A DNA stretch of 64,000 nt, from the NCBI RefSeq assembly GCF_002911015.1, contig NZ_KZ626845.1, positions 62,001 through 126,000 of the forward strand. Reading direction: 5' to 3'. The first letter of the stretch is position 1; each line of letters opens with the position of its first letter. Under the pieces are notes generated by a model. The model searched no databases. It was not told the DNA's origin and saw only the letters and a program-made list of their open reading frames with translations. This document shows positions 60,713 through 64,000 of this stretch, one piece after another. Origin of the DNA: Streptomyces populi. GTDB taxonomy: Bacteria; Actinomycetota; Actinomycetes; Streptomycetales; Streptomycetaceae. Both the position numbers and the translations under genes were made by a program.

Positions 60713-62043
60713 GCCGTCCTCCTCTCCGAGGGCCGGGTCAGCACCATGGCGCTCTGGAACCCGCCGAATCCGCTGCCGACGGTGAGCACCGAGTCCACCC
60801 GCTGTTCGCGGGCGGTGTGGGGTACGTAGTCGAGGTCGCACTCCGGGTCGGGGGTGTGCAGGTTGGCGGTGGGCGGCACCACTCCGTGCTCGATCGCCAG
60901 CGCGCAGGCGGCGATCTCGATGGAGCCGATCGCCCCGAGGGAGTGGCCGATCATCGACTTGATGGAGCTGACCGGCACGGCGTACGCGTGCCGGCCCAGG
61001 CTCCGCTTGAACGCGGCCGTCTCGTGGCGGTCGTTCTGCTTGGTCCCGGAGCCGTGCGCGTTCACGTACTCCACGTCCTCCGCGTTCATGCGGGCCTCGG
61101 CCAGCGCGGTCTCGATGGCCACCGCCATCTCCCGCCCGTCCGGCCGCAGTCCGGTCATGTGGAAGGCGTTGCAGCGGGACGCGAACCCCGCGATCTCGGC
61201 GTAGACGTGCGCGCCGCGCCGCCTGGCGTGCTCGTACTCCTCCAGGACGAAGACCGCCGCGCCCTCGCCCAGCACGAAGCCGTTGCGGCTCCTGTCGAAC
61301 GGCCGGGAGGCGTGCTCCGGGTCGTCGTTGCGCGGCGAGGTCGCCTTGATGGCGTCGAAGCAGGCGACCGCGATCGGCGAGATCGGGGCGTCGGTGGCGC
61401 CGGCGACCATGATGTCCGCGCTGCCCTCGGCGATCAGCTCGCGGGCGTAGCCGACCGAGTCGAGGCCGGACGTGCAACCGGCCGAGACGACGGCCGCGGG
61501 ACCCTCGGCGCCCACGGACCAGGCGACCTCGGAGGCGATGCTGCTGGGCACGAAGTGCCCGTACAGGTGCGGCACCCGGTATTCGGCGTCGACGAGCCAC
61601 TTGCGCCCGCTGTCGCTGAGGACGACGTACTCCTCCTCCAGGCCCATGGTCGCGCCGACCGCGCTGCCGATGGTGACCCCGATCCGGGACGGGTCCGGGG
61701 ACTGGAAGTCGAGGCCGCTGTCGCGTACCGCCTCGCCGGCGCCGACGACGGCGAACTGGGTCGCCCGGTCCATGCGGCGGATCTCACGCGGCGTCAGCCC
61801 GTGGAGCGCGGGGTCGAAGTCGCACTCGGCCGCGATCTGCGAGCGGTACGGCGAAGGATCGAAGAAGGAGATGGGCCCGGTCGCGGTGCGTCCCGAGGTG
61901 ATGAGGTCCCAGAAGGCCTTGGTACCCGTGCCGCCGGGTGCCACCACGCCGATGCCGGTGATGACCACCCGGCGTCCGGCCGTGGGCTCGTGCCCCGGTT
62001 CCGCCGCGCGGCGCGAGCCCGCGGCAGGTTCCGTCGCTGACAT
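60709..62043 (-). CDS. Type II PKS ketosynthase alpha
   Basis: This 444-residue condensing enzyme has catalytic Cys in [16 protein letters not shown] and His in [14 protein letters not shown] and [13 protein letters not shown]. It makes the poly-beta-ketone by repeated condensation of malonyl-ACP as a heterodimer with KS-beta. The N-terminus has about 25 extra residues ([20 protein letters not shown]) before the core [15 protein letters not shown]. The start ATG 62043 has GGAAAGG upstream. It is the first gene of the - strand PKS operon, behind the heptamer repeats. Confidence 0.97.
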   Translation of the reverse strand: MSATEPAAGSRRAAEPGHEPTAGRRVVITGIGVVAPGGTGTKAFWDLITSGRTATGPISFFDPSPYRSQIAAECDFDPALHGLTPREIRRMDRATQFAVVGAGEAVRDSGLDFQSPDPSRIGVTIGSAVGATMGLEEEYVVLSDSGRKWLVDAEYRVPHLYGHFVPSSIASEVAWSVGAEGPAAVVSAGCTSGLDSVGYARELIAEGSADIMVAGATDAPISPIAVACFDAIKATSPRNDDPEHASRPFDRSRNGFVLGEGAAVFVLEEYEHARRRGAHVYAEIAGFASRCNAFHMTGLRPDGREMAVAIETALAEARMNAEDVEYVNAHGSGTKQNDRHETAAFKRSLGRHAYAVPVSSIKSMIGHSLGAIGSIEIAACALAIEHGVVPPTANLHTPDPECDLDYVPHTAREQRVDSVLTVGSGFGGFQSAMVLTRPSERRTA

Positions 62044-62164
62044 GTCGGCTGCCTTTCCGTAAGAGGTGCGTCCCCTCGCATCACGGCCGGGCCGTCGGCC
62101 GCCGGAGCGCACAGGGACTCAGATCGTCGAGCTGCCGTCGGCGGGAGGGCCGCACCGGCTGGAA

Positions 62165-62211
62165 CCACGTTCTCGACGTGGCCTCAAGGTCCGCTCAAGG
62201 GCGGCCCAAGG
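62165..62211 (-). promoter_or_regulatory. SARP-type heptamer repeats and palindrome upstream of KS-alpha
   Basis: On the - strand three heptamers follow one another: CCTTGGG (62211-62205), CCTTGAG (62200-62194) and CCTTGAG (62189-62183). Each starts exactly 11 bp after the previous, one DNA turn, which is the recognised layout of SARP operators. Next to them lies a perfect inverted repeat CCACGT-TCTCG-ACGTGG (62165-62181), near where the -10 would be. They are 140-168 bp upstream of the KS-alpha ATG. Confidence 0.65.
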
Positions 62212-62260
62212 AGTCTTCCGGCCATTCTCGGGCGGCGTTCCGCGGGAGGGCCGGGACAGG

Positions 62261-62302
62261 CCTGTGGCCTGCGACGGAGCGTTCCGCGTCGCAGGCCACA
62301 GG
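62261..62302. terminator. Strong hairpin after the anthrone-oxygenase-like gene
   Basis: The arms CCTGTGGCCTGCGAC (62261-62275) and GTCGCAGGCCACAGG (62288-62302) are perfectly complementary over 15 bp, with a 12-nt loop. The element begins 22 bp downstream of the stop of the - strand gene ending at 62325. It would end the TetR/oxygenase transcript before the KS-alpha promoter elements. Confidence 0.85.
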
Positions 62303-62324
62303 GGTCTCGGTGGTTCGGTTCCGG

Positions 62325-62789
62325 TCAGCGCACGAGCCGCCAGAGCAGCCAGGCGTCGAGTCCGCTCCAGACGGTGAAGGCCACCGTGCGGACCCAGCTC
62401 ACGCGGAGCAGATGGGCGTGGACGGACGCGGAGAAGTGCTGGGCGAGAGCGGTCCGGTCGGGCGTGGCCACGGCGCCGGAGAGCACCATGATCAGGACCA
62501 GCAGTGCCAGGGACAACAGCGCCGCCCGGAGCGGGACCGCCGGGCCCCTGGCCACGACGAGCAGGACCGACGTCACGCCGGCCACCAGCAGGCCGGGGGC
62601 CAGGACCCGCCAGAACGTCTGGTTGTGGGCTTCCATGTACGACTCCGCCGCGCCTTCCCGGAGCCTGGCCACCATGGGGTAGTCCATCAGCTGGAGCGTC
62701 CAGACGAAGCCGGTCGTGTAGAGCACGGCCAGCGTCTGGGCCAGTACCAGGGCGGCGGTGGCACGGTGTGAGGCGGTGGGCCAGGTCAT
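62325..62789 (-). CDS. Anthrone oxygenase family (DUF1772-like) membrane protein
   Basis: The 154-residue protein has four hydrophobic segments (around TAALVLAQTLAVLYTTGFVW, VLAPGLLVAGVTSVLLVVA, ALLSLALLVLIMVLSGAVA and VAFTVWSGLDAWLLW). It has the conserved FVWTLQLMDYPMVARL near the N-terminus and WVRTVAF near the end. DUF1772/anthrone-oxygenase relatives oxidise anthrone-like aromatic polyketides, so it could be a tailoring enzyme here. The ATG at 62789 overlaps the tetR stop (ATGA). Confidence 0.75.
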   Translation of the reverse strand: MTWPTASHRATAALVLAQTLAVLYTTGFVWTLQLMDYPMVARLREGAAESYMEAHNQTFWRVLAPGLLVAGVTSVLLVVARGPAVPLRAALLSLALLVLIMVLSGAVATPDRTALAQHFSASVHAHLLRVSWVRTVAFTVWSGLDAWLLWRLVR

Positions 62790-63484
62790 CCCTCGTGGTT
62801 CCCCTCGTCCGGGCGCGCCCGCGTGTCCGGCTGCTTGTCCCACAGCAGACGCAGCTCCTGCCATTCCGGGCACGGCTGGGGCAGCGTCGAGCGTTCCGGG
62901 GGGACGGTGGCGCGCATCCCGTCCAGGGCCATGTGGAGGTAGCGCAGCCGCAGTTGGCGGATGCGCTCGGGCAGGCCGGGCAGCCGCGTCCTGAGGTGCA
63001 CCAGAAGCAGTACGAGGTCGGCCGCGCCGACGTCCTGACGCAACGCCCCTTCGGAGCGGGCGCGTTCGAGGAGCGCGTCGATGGCGGCCCGCAGCCGGTC
63101 CGACGCCCTGTCGACCGCCGGTGTCGCGGGCAGCACACCGCCGATCAGCGGCAGCAGACTGCTGGTGGGCGTGCTGACGGCATCACGCATGAACCGGACC
63201 AGCGCCTGCCAGCCGTCCTCCTCCTCGGCGGCCGCGAGAGCGGCCTCGGAGAGCCGCTCCATGCAGACGACCCGGACGTGCTGGGCCACCGACACCTTCC
63301 CCCGGTAGCGGCGGTAGAAGCTGCCTATGCCGATGTCGGCCCGTCGGGCGATCTCGGCCACGGAGACGTTCCAGCCGACCTCCGAAAGGGCCTCGTGCGC
63401 GGCGAGGAGCAGACGCTCGTCGTTGCGTTCGGCTTCCCGGCGGCGGCCACGGGGTGCGGGCCGGGAGGCGGGGACTGGGGGCAC
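62786..63484 (-). CDS. TetR-family transcriptional regulator
   Basis: The 232-residue protein has an N-terminal TetR HTH (LLLAAHEALSEVGWNVSVAE, then RADIGIGSFYRRYRGKVSVA). The C-terminal ligand-binding domain is helical (LVRFMRDAVSTPTSSLLPLI, later LRLRYLHMALDGMRA). It is coupled by a 4-nt overlap to the anthrone-oxygenase-like gene and probably controls it or the neighbouring tailoring genes. The ligand is unknown, possibly a pathway intermediate. Confidence 0.9.
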   Translation of the reverse strand: MPPVPASRPAPRGRRREAERNDERLLLAAHEALSEVGWNVSVAEIARRADIGIGSFYRRYRGKVSVAQHVRVVCMERLSEAALAAAEEEDGWQALVRFMRDAVSTPTSSLLPLIGGVLPATPAVDRASDRLRAAIDALLERARSEGALRQDVGAADLVLLLVHLRTRLPGLPERIRQLRLRYLHMALDGMRATVPPERSTLPQPCPEWQELRLLWDKQPDTRARPDEGNHEG

Positions 63485-63549
63485 AAGGCGGCTCCTTGGG
63501 CTTTGTTGTCGAGTGCCGGGAACGGGTCACGCGGTGGGGCGGGTGCCGG

Positions 63550-64000
63550 TCACGCGGCACAGTGCGGATGGGCCCCGCAGAAGTCGACCATCTCCCCGAA
63601 CACGGCCGGGACGTCCAGCGGCGCGGCCGGCTCGGCGCCCCGCTCCTCCGCGTACGCCCGGTGCAGGTTGACCACCAGGCGCTCGCTGTCGGTCAGTCCG
63701 GCGAACGGTCCCGGGCCCGTCGCCCGCGCGAGCGCCAGGGGTGTCAGCCCCTCCGCGAGGCCCTGGCGCGCCAGGCCGCGCACCCAGCGCAGGTAGTCGG
63801 CGTCCGCGTCCAGCAGCTCGGGGCCGCCGACCGGCCCGTGCCCCGGCACCACCACCCGCGGCTCCAGCGCCCGCAACCGGTCGAGCACGCGCAGGGACCC
63901 CGACACCGATCCCATGAGCGTGAACGGCGTGGCGCCCGAGAAGACCAGGTCGCCGGTGAACAGCACGCGCTGGTCGGCGAGCCAGACGACCGCGTCGCCC
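63550..64000 (-). CDS. MBL-fold cyclase of the ActIV type (5'-truncated by the window edge)
   Basis: The C-terminal 150 residues are visible. VLFTGDLVFSGATPFTLMGS contains the metal-binding Asp region of metallo-beta-lactamase folds. VVVPGHGPVGGPELLDADADYL contains the last metal His, and SERLVVNLHRAYAEE is a typical ending segment of second-ring cyclases of actinorhodin-type clusters (ActIV). It would close the second ring of the aromatised polyketide. The start and first metal-binding HxHxDH motif lie beyond the right edge. Other MBL hydrolases cannot be excluded from the fragment alone. Confidence 0.75.
   Translation of the reverse strand, partial: GDAVVWLADQRVLFTGDLVFSGATPFTLMGSVSGSLRVLDRLRALEPRVVVPGHGPVGGPELLDADADYLRWVRGLARQGLAEGLTPLALARATGPGPFAGLTDSERLVVNLHRAYAEERGAEPAAPLDVPAVFGEMVDFCGAHPHCAA

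Overview
The window looks like Streptomyces, or a very close relative. GC is very high, codons almost always end in G or C, genes are often coupled by 4-nt ATGA/GTGA overlaps, and families typical of the genus are present: DUF397 with a DUF5753 XRE regulator, SARP, DUF5999, DUF6299, DUF5994, and stand-alone HATPase anti-sigma-like proteins. Family names come from recognising the proteins by eye; no database search was run. LAYOUT. (1) 1-4.6 kb: DUF5994 protein, a decayed fatty-acid desaturase, a PAS-GAF-SpoIIE phosphatase and an HD-domain protein. (2) 4.6-14.2 kb: a complete respiratory nitrate reductase operon narGHJI followed by a NarK-type transporter, divergent from a membrane Ser/Thr kinase. 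(3) 14.2-25.3 kb: an accessory stretch with a GNAT, a SUKH immunity-like protein, an XRE/DUF397 pair, a four-gene translationally coupled operon (methyltransferase, HEPN-NACHT-FGE giant protein, cold-shock-like small protein, CorA-like membrane protein), an HTH/zinc-ribbon protein, an anti-sigma-like ATPase and an HxlR/SDR divergent pair. (4) 25.6-31 kb: a DUF3293 protein and a three-gene operon ending in an Hsp70 fused to a NYN/Zc3h12a-like nuclease domain. (5) 31-36.8 kb: small DUF proteins, an AKR-ADH-AKR redox operon with a divergent MmyB-type XRE regulator, and a RidA. (6) 36.8-43.8 kb: a 2-aminobenzoyl-CoA (or salicylyl-CoA) degradation locus with acyl-CoA dehydrogenase, aryl-CoA ligase, PaaX regulator, fused monooxygenase/reductase and enoyl-CoA hydratase. 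The two divergent promoter regions share a palindromic operator. (7) 44.2-49.5 kb: an anti-sigma-like ATPase, arginine deiminase and catabolic ornithine carbamoyltransferase genes, and an SPFH/NAD-kinase-like pair. (8) 49.8-53.9 kb: the Hen1-Pnkp RNA repair operon. (9) 54.2-64 kb: the left part of a type II polyketide cluster. It holds a SARP activator with a TTA (bldA) codon, acyl-CoA carboxylase beta and epsilon subunits, didomain aromatase/cyclase, ketoreductase, ACP, KS-beta, KS-alpha, an anthrone-oxygenase-like membrane protein, a TetR, and an ActIV-type MBL cyclase cut by the right edge. Composition predicts a C-9-reduced aromatic polyketide, and three heptamers at exact 11-bp spacing upstream of KS-alpha look like the SARP operator. 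CANDIDATE NEW SYSTEMS. The strongest is the 16812-21779 operon: an RNase-type HEPN motif, a NACHT STAND NTPase and a formylglycine-enzyme fold lacking the catalytic cysteines in one polypeptide, coupled to a cold-shock-like protein and a two-TM protein. This is the layout expected of a sensor-switch-effector conflict system. The second is the 26458-30928 operon with the Hsp70-NYN nuclease fusion. No tRNA, rRNA, CRISPR array, transposase or replication origin was recognised.
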